A program made the position numbers and the translations under genes. Under the pieces are notes generated by a model. It made no database searches. It saw only the letters and a program-made list of their open reading frames with translations, and was not told where the DNA came from. Source: Spirochaetia bacterium (GTDB lineage: Bacteria; Spirochaetota; Spirochaetia; Treponematales; Treponemataceae). From it: 28,124 nt of DNA. Location: the NCBI GenBank assembly GCA_900770075.1, contig CAAGIZ010000224.1:1-28124 (forward strand), written 5' to 3'. Below, in pieces: positions 1 to 5,945 of this stretch. Each line of letters begins with the position of its first letter. The first letter of the stretch is position 1.

Positions 1-156
1 AATTTTATTTATTGGCGAAAAGAATTCTGGGATTTAGTTGAATCTTATAATCAGAATGCGCGCATCCCTGTAAAAACGATTATGGGACTTGATGCACATT
101 CAACAGAAGATATTATAAAAAGAGCAAATTATGTTTCTTTAACTGAAGCAAAATGA
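1..156 (+). CDS. PHP-domain phosphoesterase, C-terminal fragment (probably histidinol-phosphatase)
   Basis: The gene is open from the left edge and ends at TGA 154-156, so only 51 C-terminal residues are visible. They contain FWDLVESYNQ followed by MGLDAHSTEDI. A Gly-x-Asp-Ala-His segment followed by a Glu-Asp pair is typical of the end of PHP-family phosphoesterases, where the Asp and His help bind catalytic metals. Within that family, histidinol-phosphatase (histidine biosynthesis) is the commonest match to this pattern, but other PHP proteins cannot be excluded from so short a piece. By hand count the fragment is about 31% G+C (48 of 156), clearly lower than the genes that follow. A terminator-like hairpin lies about 50 bases downstream. 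Confidence 0.5.
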   Translation, partial: NFIYWRKEFWDLVESYNQNARIPVKTIMGLDAHSTEDIIKRANYVSLTEAK

Positions 157-206
157 ACGCCGGTAAAACATTTTTGTTCAGCAGAGAACCTTAAAAGAAT
201 ATGCTG

Positions 207-232
207 CAGGGTGGCTCAAAACCCTGTTTTTT
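207..232 (+). terminator. Rho-independent terminator of the PHP gene
   Basis: CAGGGT (207-212) pairs perfectly with ACCCTG (221-226) across an 8-base loop and is followed directly by six T residues (227-232). This is the classic intrinsic-terminator layout, 50 bases after the stop codon at 154-156. Confidence 0.65.
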
Positions 233-564
233 ATGGAAGTTTTTATCGTAAACGGACTCAGGACTTTTATTGGATCTGCCGGCAAGGGTTTTAAATCTGT
301 CCCGGCGGAAAGTCTGGCTGCTAAAGTTTTTCCACTGCCTGCAGGCGTTTTTACAGCAAAAATCATCCCAACTTTTTAAAATCCGGGAACGAAAACGGCG
401 AATATTTTTCTGCCCAGTTTATTCCCGAAGACTTCAGCGACAATGCCATGACACAGGCCACCGACAATGTGTGCCGGAAATACGGCTTTTCTCCGGAAGA
501 ACTTGCCCAAAAAGCCTCTGCAAAAAAAAAAAAACGGCTGCTGGCTTTTTACAAGGATTCCTAG
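233..564 (+). pseudogene. Thiolase (acetyl-CoA acetyltransferase) remnant, frameshifted and internally deleted
   Basis: Two pieces in different frames resemble the N-terminal domain of thiolases. From ATG 233 the frame reads MEVFIVNGLRTFIGSAGKGF and on to SVPAESLAAKVF, which resembles the usual thiolase start (VxIVxxxRTPIGxFGGxLK, then xPAxxLxAxVI). This frame stops at 377-379. Another frame, open from about 325 to TAG 562-564, carries GEYFSAQFIPEDFSDN, then DNVCRKYGFSPEELAQKA and a Lys-rich tail. It resembles the later thiolase stretch ENVAxKYGISREEQDxFALxSH. About 100 or more residues that should lie between the pieces are missing, including the active-site Cys region, and everything C-terminal is absent. 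An A13 run near 525-537 may mark a further frameshift. No ribosome binding site precedes ATG 233, which abuts the terminator T-run. The thiolase assignment is from remembered family motifs. Confidence 0.5.
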
Positions 565-727
565 CCCCGATCATAGCCCCTTTAGTTCGGGGCAGCGGGT
601 GTGCCCGGTGCTCCGAATGAGCGTGAGCGAAGGGCGGCGAGCGGGTTTGACGATAATTTGTGCTCCAAATCCTAAAAAAAACGAGCACTTTCTAAAAATT
701 GCAATTTTTATAGATTCCCAAATAAAT
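565..727. other. Intergenic stretch with GC-rich repeat-like sequence and an AT palindrome
   Basis: No gene is seen here. Positions 585-650 are GC-rich and loosely resemble the outer part of the dispersed hairpin elements found elsewhere in the window. Positions 693-710 (TAAAAATTGCAATTTTTA) form a perfect 18-base palindrome 18 bases downstream of the minus-strand aldo/keto-reductase stop. It could act as a weak terminator or be fortuitous. Confidence 0.35.
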
Positions 728-1495
728 TTAATTGAAGAAAAAACGTGCCCTTTCCAGTTCCTGTTCGAATTTGCTGTCTATAACCGGGGGATTTTCCGTA
801 AAATACAAAATCTGCTGCAGTTCTTCCTGACTGTGTGCACCCCAAACCGGCACCGCATAATCAAACTTGCTGAAAAATCCGAGGGCAAGGGGAATGTCCT
901 GAACTACACCGCCGCACAAAGGCTGCATGGCGATAAACCCAATCTGTTTTTCACGGCAGTCAAAGACCAGTTCATGGACTTCCAGCGGACAAAGCAGGTT
1001 AAAAGGATACTGAAGGGTTTCCCAGGGACCTTCGCTGTTGAGCAAATCCCTTGCCATTTCAAAACTTTCCGTGCAGACTCCGATATGGTGAATCACGCCC
1101 TGTTTTTTCAGGTTCAAAAGTTTTTCTACGATTTTATCTTCTCCGCCGGGGTTTGGAAGGAAGGTCGGGGAATCCAGCTGGTAAAGGTCGATGTAGTCGG
1201 TTTTTAGGGCTGTAAGGCTCAAGTCCAGATCCCTGGCAATTTCGTCGCTGCTGCGGGCTTTTGTCTTTGTTGCAACAAAGATGTCTTTTCTTATGGAACC
1301 GTGGAGGGCGTTTCCCAGCCTTTTTTCGCTTTCTTCGCTTGTTCTGGAAGTGTCGAAAAAATTTATTCCGCCTTCATAAGCACTGCTTATTATTTTTGCC
1401 GCCTGTTCGTCATCGGACACGTTGGCAAGTGCCATGGCTCCCAAGGCGGTGCGGCTTACGAGAAGATTAGATTTTCCCAGTGCTACATAATCCAT
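728..1495 (-). CDS. Aldo/keto-reductase family protein with degenerate catalytic tetrad
   Basis: The 255-residue product follows the aldo/keto-reductase (TIM-barrel NADPH oxidoreductase) pattern: LGKSNLLVSRTALGAMAL at the N-terminus, GINFFDTS around residue 48, IFVATKT around 77, TDYIDLYQLDSP around 100-110, and HHIGVC further on. The family normally uses Asp, Tyr, Lys and His. Here Asp48 and Lys77 are present, but the Tyr position (Asp+5) is Ser53, and the His of the usual LYQLH motif is Asp108. The protein is also short for the family (often 280-330 residues). It may therefore be an altered or non-catalytic homologue. The ATG at 1495 has no good Shine-Dalgarno sequence. It lies 95 bases downstream of glyS on the same strand and could be cotranscribed with it. 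Confidence 0.85.
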   Translation of the reverse strand: MDYVALGKSNLLVSRTALGAMALANVSDDEQAAKIISSAYEGGINFFDTSRTSEESEKRLGNALHGSIRKDIFVATKTKARSSDEIARDLDLSLTALKTDYIDLYQLDSPTFLPNPGGEDKIVEKLLNLKKQGVIHHIGVCTESFEMARDLLNSEGPWETLQYPFNLLCPLEVHELVFDCREKQIGFIAMQPLCGGVVQDIPLALGFFSKFDYAVPVWGAHSQEELQQILYFTENPPVIDSKFEQELERARFFFN

Positions 1496-1590
1496 ACAAA
1501 ATGCTGACGGAATCAGGGGCGAAGGCTTTTTTACCGCCCTGCCCCAGTTTTTCCGTGCTCTCCGTGTTTTTCGGCTTTTTACAGCCTTGC

Positions 1591-3084
1591 CTATTTTCTT
1601 ACAACCGGCTTGTAGTTTTTGATTGCGTTGAAGAGGAAGGCGTGGAGTTCAGAAAGTTTTACCCTTTCCTGTTCCATAGAATCGCGGAAGCGAACAGTAA
1701 CGGTGTCGAAAAGTTCATTGGCCGAACCGTCTTCTTTCTTTTCCGTTATGGTGTCGTAGTCTACAGTTACGCAGAAAGGAGTTCCGACTTCGTCCTGACG
1801 GCGGTAGCGTTTTCCTACCGTGCCGGAAACGTCGTAATCTGTTACGAAATCTTCTTTTAAAAGATGCTGAATTTCCTTTGCCTTTTCTGCAAGACCGTCT
1901 TTTTTCATGAGAGGGAGGACTGCCACTGTTATTGGTGCAAGGCGCGGATCCAGGTGAAGGACTGTGCGGTAATCTTCGGCTCCGTCTTTACCTACATTTT
2001 CTTCTTCGTAGGCTTCGCAGAGGAACATGAGGAAGTTGCGGTTAAGGCCAGCAGAGGTTTCGATTACATAAGGAACATAACGTTTGTTTCCGTCTTCCTG
2101 ATCGATGTAGGCCATGTCCTTTTTGGAATAGGTCTGGTGCTGGGACAGGTCAAAGTCTGTTCTTGAGTGAATTCCTTCAACTTCTTCAAAGCCGATCGGG
2201 AATTTGTAGGTAACATCGTAGGCATCCTTTGCATAGTGAGCCAGCTTGTCGTGGTGATGCCACTTTAAGTGGTCTTCGGCAATGCCGTATTTAAGGTAGA
2301 ATGCCCAGCGTTCTTTTCTCCAGCGTTCAAAAGTTTCGTCTTCTGTTCCCGGTTTGCAGAAATATTCCATTTCCATCTGTTCAAATTCGCAGGTGCGGAA
2401 AATGAAGTTCTTGAAGATGATTTCGTTGCGGAAAGACTTGCCCACCTGAGCAACGCCAAAAGGAACCTTCATGCGGTTTGACTGCACGATGTTCTTAAAG
2501 TCGGTAAAAATTCCCTGACAGGTTTCTGGGCGAAGATAGATAAGGTGGCTGTCGTCGGCAATCGGTCCCTGATAGGTTTTGAACATGAGGTTGAATTCCC
2601 GGACAGCAGTGTATTTTCTGTCTTTGCTTCCGCAGACCGGGCAGTTGATGTTTGCATCGATAAAGGCTTTCATCTCTTCGTGGGTCATGGTGTCCACAGG
2701 TTTTCCCGGATTTTTGTCCGGATTTGCAGCGATAAAATCTTCAATCATTTTATCTGCACGGTGGCGGGCCTGACATTCAAGACAGTCAATCATCGGGTCA
2801 GAGAAGTGATCAACGTGACCGGACGCTTTCCATGTGGTGTGGTGCTGAAAAATGGCAGAATCCAGTCCCACAACGTCGTCGTGAAGCTGGGTCATTTCCT
2901 TCCACCAGGCATTCTGAATATTGCGTTTAAAATCCACACCAAGAGGACCGTAATCCCAGGCACCTGCCTGACCTCCGTAAATTTCTGAAGCCTGATATAC
3001 AAAACCACGTCTTTTGCAGAGCGAGATGATTTTGTCCAGAGTGCATGCGTGAGGGTCAAGCGCAGTTTTTTCGTTTTTTGCCAT
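1591..3084 (-). CDS. glyS: Glycyl-tRNA synthetase (homodimeric class II type)
   Basis: This 497-residue cytoplasmic enzyme charges tRNA-Gly with glycine. It starts with an ACTLDKIISLCKRRGFVYQAS segment and YGGQAGAWDYGPLG (residues 36-49), both typical of the alpha2 GlyRS found in archaea, eukaryotes and some bacteria, rather than the alpha2beta2 GlyQ/GlyS form. Class II motif 2 (FRNEIIFKNFIFRTCEFEQ, about 218-236) is intact. Two CxxC pairs (CLEC 101-104 and CPVC 148-151) suggest a zinc-binding insertion. The anticodon-binding domain fills about residues 390-497, including LAPITVAVLPL and the RYRRQDEVGTPFC segment. The start is supported by AGGAG at 3095-3099, 10 bases before the ATG. Length agrees with full-length family members. 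I see no T-box consensus in the 250-base upstream region. Confidence 0.97.
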   Translation of the reverse strand: MAKNEKTALDPHACTLDKIISLCKRRGFVYQASEIYGGQAGAWDYGPLGVDFKRNIQNAWWKEMTQLHDDVVGLDSAIFQHHTTWKASGHVDHFSDPMIDCLECQARHRADKMIEDFIAANPDKNPGKPVDTMTHEEMKAFIDANINCPVCGSKDRKYTAVREFNLMFKTYQGPIADDSHLIYLRPETCQGIFTDFKNIVQSNRMKVPFGVAQVGKSFRNEIIFKNFIFRTCEFEQMEMEYFCKPGTEDETFERWRKERWAFYLKYGIAEDHLKWHHHDKLAHYAKDAYDVTYKFPIGFEEVEGIHSRTDFDLSQHQTYSKKDMAYIDQEDGNKRYVPYVIETSAGLNRNFLMFLCEAYEEENVGKDGAEDYRTVLHLDPRLAPITVAVLPLMKKDGLAEKAKEIQHLLKEDFVTDYDVSGTVGKRYRRQDEVGTPFCVTVDYDTITEKKEDGSANELFDTVTVRFRDSMEQERVKLSELHAFLFNAIKNYKPVVRK

Positions 3085-3129
3085 AACAGTAAATCTCCTA
3101 ATCCGTCACTGGCTTGTGACAGTTATCTT

Positions 3130-3164
3130 GGGAAGTGCTGCTTAACGATTGCTCAGCCTTCCCC
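3130..3164. repeat. Imperfect hairpin sharing the GGGAAGTGCTGNTTAAC motif
   Basis: The left arm GGGAAGTGCTGCTTAAC begins at 3130. The right part ends CTCAGCCTTCCC, giving an imperfect stem (GGGAAG with CTTCCC outside, GCTG with CAGC inside). The same 17-base left arm, with A for C at one position, recurs at 23373-23389 upstream of the SulP gene, where the stem is perfect. This copy lies in the divergent gap between glyS and the porin gene, 46 bases or more upstream of the glyS start. Confidence 0.55.
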
Positions 3165-3260
3165 AGACACCCTGCAGTTTTTGTTTTTTGTCAGGGCGCA
3201 TAAAGACCACTATATCACAAAAAGTTATAAGTGAAAATATGCCGGCAGAAAGTCCTGCAA

Positions 3261-3289
3261 CAGACACAAAAAAGTAAAAGCGTTATAAT
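3261..3289 (+). promoter_or_regulatory. Sigma-70-type promoter of the outer-membrane barrel gene
   Basis: CAGACA (3261-3266, four of six matches to TTGACA) and a perfect TATAAT (3284-3289) are separated by 17 bases. The expected transcription start is near 3296-3297, leaving a 5' leader of about 40 bases. Confidence 0.7.
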
Positions 3290-3300
3290 CAAAGGGAAAA

Positions 3301-3317
3301 TGCTGTTCAAAACAGCA
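3301..3317 (+). promoter_or_regulatory. Leader hairpin before the barrel gene
   Basis: TGCTGTT (3301-3307) pairs with AACAGCA (3311-3317) across a 3-base loop. It sits at the predicted 5' end of the mRNA and just upstream of the Shine-Dalgarno GGAGG (3325-3329). A 5'-terminal hairpin of this kind can stabilise an abundant transcript; that role is inferred. Confidence 0.5.
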
Positions 3318-3334
3318 CATATATGGAGGAAATG

Positions 3335-4699
3335 ATGAAAAAAATCATAACAGGACTCTCTGCTTTAGTACTGACTGCTTCTCTGGCAGGTGCCCAGGTA
3401 TTGCAGTCCCAGCAGATGAAAAACACTGCATGGATTGGGTTTGGCTCCCCTATTGACGGAGACACCAGTCTGTACGGCTTTACTGACACCTTCCAGGCAC
3501 GGTTTGACCGGGGAAACTTTACTATTGAAGGCATGCTCAACTGGAGTTTTCTTGCCAACTACGACAACGAAGGCGATGTAGACAACTTTGTATTCGGAAC
3601 TTCCAACGGCAACCCCCTTTCCCTCAAATACGGCACAAGAAACAAAAGCACTACACGGGGCGGCACAAACACCATCTCCGGTGCAGGGGAAGTCGAAACA
3701 AAAACAGGCGTTGGAATTGACAACACGCCGAACGTTTCAAACACGATTCAGGATTCCTACTATATAAACTTCATCTGGCATCCGGCAAAGGACGTGGACG
3801 TAGGCGTAGGAACAAAACTCAACTGGCAGGTTGGACAGGCTCCCCGCTACGGCAACTGGCTTTGGGAAGCAGATTCCCACGTGCGTCAGGGCGGCTTTTC
3901 CACAGCATACGATGACCGGGCAGGCAGCGTAACAGGAACTTCTTCGGAAGACACTGGCAGCTACAAGTTCAACGTGGACAGACCGGGTTCAGCCGATGTT
4001 GTAGGGTTTATTCCTTATGCAAACAAATACGCAAAACGTGCCCTTGGCGTACGCTACAACCACAAAAAAAGCGACCTGGCAATCCAGATTGGTGCAGCAA
4101 TTCCAAACGGCTTTAACACCGATGACCCTGCCGTAAACCTGGGACTTCAGATTGCCCCGATGAAGGGTTTCAGCATTGCAACAGTTCTCGAAGGTGCCTT
4201 TGACGACAAGGCAAACTTCTACCTCGGTTCCACCATCGGTGCAGATAACTTTGTTCTTGACCTCTATGCCGCTGCAGACTCCCTGTTTACAGACGACGAT
4301 GACGACGAAGCCTACGGAATCGGTGCTGCAATCAGTTTTACAATCCCGGACACAAAAATCAACCTTCGCCCGGAAATAGGCTTTAACTTCTTTGAAAACA
4401 GCCACTACGACTTTGCATGGTACACAGGAGCCGCCCTCTCAGTTGCACTCAAAAAAGACATCGGCTTTAAGCTGTGGGGTTCCTGGGCACAGGGTTCAAA
4501 GGACGACCGCTGGGACGACTACAAGATTTCCAAAAACTGGGACGGCGGTCATATCCTGAACCTCCGCCCTCAGCTGGACTACGATTTTTCAAAACACACA
4601 ACATTCTCAATCTATGCTGACTTTGAACAGCGCAAGGCCTTCGACGGCGAAAACCGCAAATGCTGGTCAAGCGGTGTATTTATGACATACATCTTCTAA
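3335..4699 (+). CDS. Treponemal outer-membrane beta-barrel protein (porin-like)
   Basis: The 454-residue product has a signal peptide (MKKIITGLSALVLTASLAGA, likely cleaved before QVLQ). The mature part is rich in alternating polar/aromatic strands such as NFTIEGMLNWSFLANY, DVGVGTKLNW, YNHKKSDLAIQIGAAI and INLRPEIGFNFF. It ends in Phe (GVFMTYIF), the usual C-terminal signal for assembly of barrels into the outer membrane. An acidic DDDDDE run near residue 320 probably lies in a loop. GGAGG at 3325-3329 overlaps an in-frame ATG at 3323, so that upstream ATG is not the start. ATG 3335 (spacing 5) fits best; ATG 3332 is the alternative. The strong promoter and 5' hairpin suggest high expression. 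Substrate specificity cannot be read from the sequence. The gene converges with the next one across 11 bases. Confidence 0.8.
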   Translation: MKKIITGLSALVLTASLAGAQVLQSQQMKNTAWIGFGSPIDGDTSLYGFTDTFQARFDRGNFTIEGMLNWSFLANYDNEGDVDNFVFGTSNGNPLSLKYGTRNKSTTRGGTNTISGAGEVETKTGVGIDNTPNVSNTIQDSYYINFIWHPAKDVDVGVGTKLNWQVGQAPRYGNWLWEADSHVRQGGFSTAYDDRAGSVTGTSSEDTGSYKFNVDRPGSADVVGFIPYANKYAKRALGVRYNHKKSDLAIQIGAAIPNGFNTDDPAVNLGLQIAPMKGFSIATVLEGAFDDKANFYLGSTIGADNFVLDLYAAADSLFTDDDDDEAYGIGAAISFTIPDTKINLRPEIGFNFFENSHYDFAWYTGAALSVALKKDIGFKLWGSWAQGSKDDRWDDYKISKNWDGGHILNLRPQLDYDFSKHTTFSIYADFEQRKAFDGENRKCWSSGVFMTYIF

Positions 4700-4710
4700 A
4701 AAAAGTTCCC

Positions 4711-5508
4711 TCATCTGTCAGCACCCAGCCCAAAGAGAGCAAAATCTCCACGGGCAGGGTCTCCCGGAAAGTACTCCTGCATTTTTTCAGAAAGTGCAAG
4801 GGCAGTTTTCAGGCTGGCAGAGGGAGGTTTTCCAGAGGAAGTTTTTTCCAAAAAGCCGAATTTTACGGACTCCTGCATTACATGGGTGTCCAGAGGAATC
4901 AAAAGCCTTGACTTGTCGTACCACTTCCAAAGCCCCAAATCCACCGGCGAATTATCCCGAACCATCCACCTTAAAAACATATTAAGCTTTTTAGCCGCCC
5001 CGGACTTAGAACGGCTTATGAGGGCACAGTCCGTGCAAAAACAGCCGGCAATCACCGAGTGTAAAAAAATCTGCTCCCCTTCCCTGCATTCCGCCAGAGC
5101 AATTTCCCATTTTTCACGGAAAAACTCTCCCAAAGTTTCCTTCTGCCTCAAAAAGTCCCGCAAATTTGAAAAAAAATTCCGCATATCCAAAAAAGTGTAC
5201 ATTCTGTAAAAGGACAGCCTGCTTTCTTCAAAGTGATTTTCGTACTCCCCATCCAAAAGCCAGCCGGCAGGAGTCTTTTTAGAAGCCGCCATCAAATCCA
5301 CAACATTCTGAATATGGGCAAGAATCTGCTCCCGCCTGCCAAAAGCCAGGTTTGCAGACAAAAAGGCGATTATTTCCGCATCCCTCACAGAACCGCCGTT
5401 TTCCGGCAAAAAATCGTGCATAAATCTGGAAGGGTCTTTTTTTAAAAAGTCAGCGGTTTCGTATTTATCGGCAAGTTCAACAATTTTTTCTTTAGAAGGA
5501 AGGTTCAT
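4711..5508 (-). CDS. TIGR02757 / DUF2400 family protein
   Basis: About 265 residues, with features I associate with the TIGR02757 family found mainly in spirochaetes and Bacteroidetes: an N-terminal DPSRFMHDF segment, DAEIIAFLSANLAFGRREQIL, a central RRxxNMFLRWMVR-like stretch (here KKLNMFLRWMVRDNSPVDLGLW), LLIPLDTHV and a final DFALFGLG. The NMFLRWMVR...DTHV arrangement recalls helix-hairpin-helix DNA glycosylases, but no activity is established to my knowledge. ATG 5508 (MNLPSKEKIVELAD) is the most credible start, although no Shine-Dalgarno is visible in the A-rich leader. A TTG at 5577 would add a Lys-rich extension encoded partly by the neighbouring repeat element and is unlikely. There is no evident terminator in the 11-base gap to the convergent barrel gene. 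Confidence 0.75.
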   Translation of the reverse strand: MNLPSKEKIVELADKYETADFLKKDPSRFMHDFLPENGGSVRDAEIIAFLSANLAFGRREQILAHIQNVVDLMAASKKTPAGWLLDGEYENHFEESRLSFYRMYTFLDMRNFFSNLRDFLRQKETLGEFFREKWEIALAECREGEQIFLHSVIAGCFCTDCALISRSKSGAAKKLNMFLRWMVRDNSPVDLGLWKWYDKSRLLIPLDTHVMQESVKFGFLEKTSSGKPPSASLKTALALSEKMQEYFPGDPARGDFALFGLGADR

Positions 5509-5550
5509 TTTTTTTGCATGTTTAATTTTTTTTTTATTTTTTTTGGCGGC

Positions 5551-5640
5551 TTTTGGGGAGGTCTGATTTCTTCGCAAGGCTCAGAAAACAGACTTTCCCA
5601 AACCGGGCTTTCCGCACTTCGCCGTCTTGCGCGGCTCATT
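5551..5640 (+). repeat. Dispersed long-stem element, copy 1 (family A)
   Basis: TTTGGGGAGGTCTG (5552-5565) pairs with CAGACTTTCCCAAA (5589-5602) over 14 positions including two G-T wobbles. The loop contains TTCTTCGC...GCTCAG. The stem is followed by ACCGGGCTTTCCGCACTTC. The same architecture with a different stem sequence occurs at 21313-21365 and, reversed, at 15248-15298. The element starts just upstream of the TIGR02757 start and runs into the hairpin modules at 5694-5941. Confidence 0.75.
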
Positions 5641-5693
5641 CCGGGCAGCGGCCAAAGCCCGCTCCCCGGAACTGCTACGCAGGTGCTACAATC

Positions 5694-5941
5694 CCTAGCC
5701 GAAGGCTAGGCATGCGCCGAGTTTGCGACAGCAAACTCGCAGTGGGTGGGCGGTACGCCCATCCCCGGCGCATACGTAAATCGACGAGTTTTGATGCGCC
5801 AGCAACAAAACTCGCAGGGGTGGGCGGTACGCCCATCCCCAAATCCCTAGCCGAAGGCTAGGCCATGCGCGCCCTCGCGCATGCGTAAATAACGAGTTTG
5901 CGATAGCAAACTCGCAGGGGTTGTGGCTCTGCCACAACCCC
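5694..5941. repeat. Array of three two-hairpin modules (family B)
   Basis: Three modules follow one plan: a CGAGTTT/AAACTCG hairpin, the linker CAGGGG or CAGTGGG, then a second hairpin closed by GGG(G)/CCC(C). First hairpins: 5718-5739, 5785-5814, 5893-5914. Second hairpins: 5744-5764 (TGGGCG/CGCCCA), 5817-5840 (same stem), 5917-5941 (11-bp perfect stem with TTGTGGC/GCCACAA). Spacers carry CATACGTAAAT or CATGCGTAAAT. Two identical extra hairpins (CCTAGCC-GAA-GGCTAGG) lie at 5694-5710 and 5846-5862, and a CATGCGCG/CGCGCATG hairpin at 5864-5883. No coding potential is apparent. The block fills the gap upstream of the TIGR02757 gene and downstream of the OmpA-like gene. Confidence 0.8.
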
Positions 5942-5945
5942 ACGC

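Noticed and set aside
467..1207. 246-residue plus-strand open frame
   Set aside because: It overlaps the aldo/keto-reductase gene in antisense and encodes no recognisable domain; the minus-strand frame has clear family motifs.
3085..3322. T-box riboswitch upstream of glyS
   Set aside because: No AGGGTGGNACCGCG box or specifier stem is visible; a nearby CAGGGTGTCTGGGG match is too weak.
5694..5941. CRISPR array
   Set aside because: The repeated units are hairpins with variable stems and irregular spacing, without constant repeats and unique spacers, and no cas gene is nearby.
5551..5945. Integron attC sites, since treponemes can carry chromosomal integrons
   Set aside because: No paired core sites (GTTRRRY/RYYYAAC) frame the hairpins, no integrase is present, and the genes between elements are ordinary housekeeping or transport genes in both orientations.
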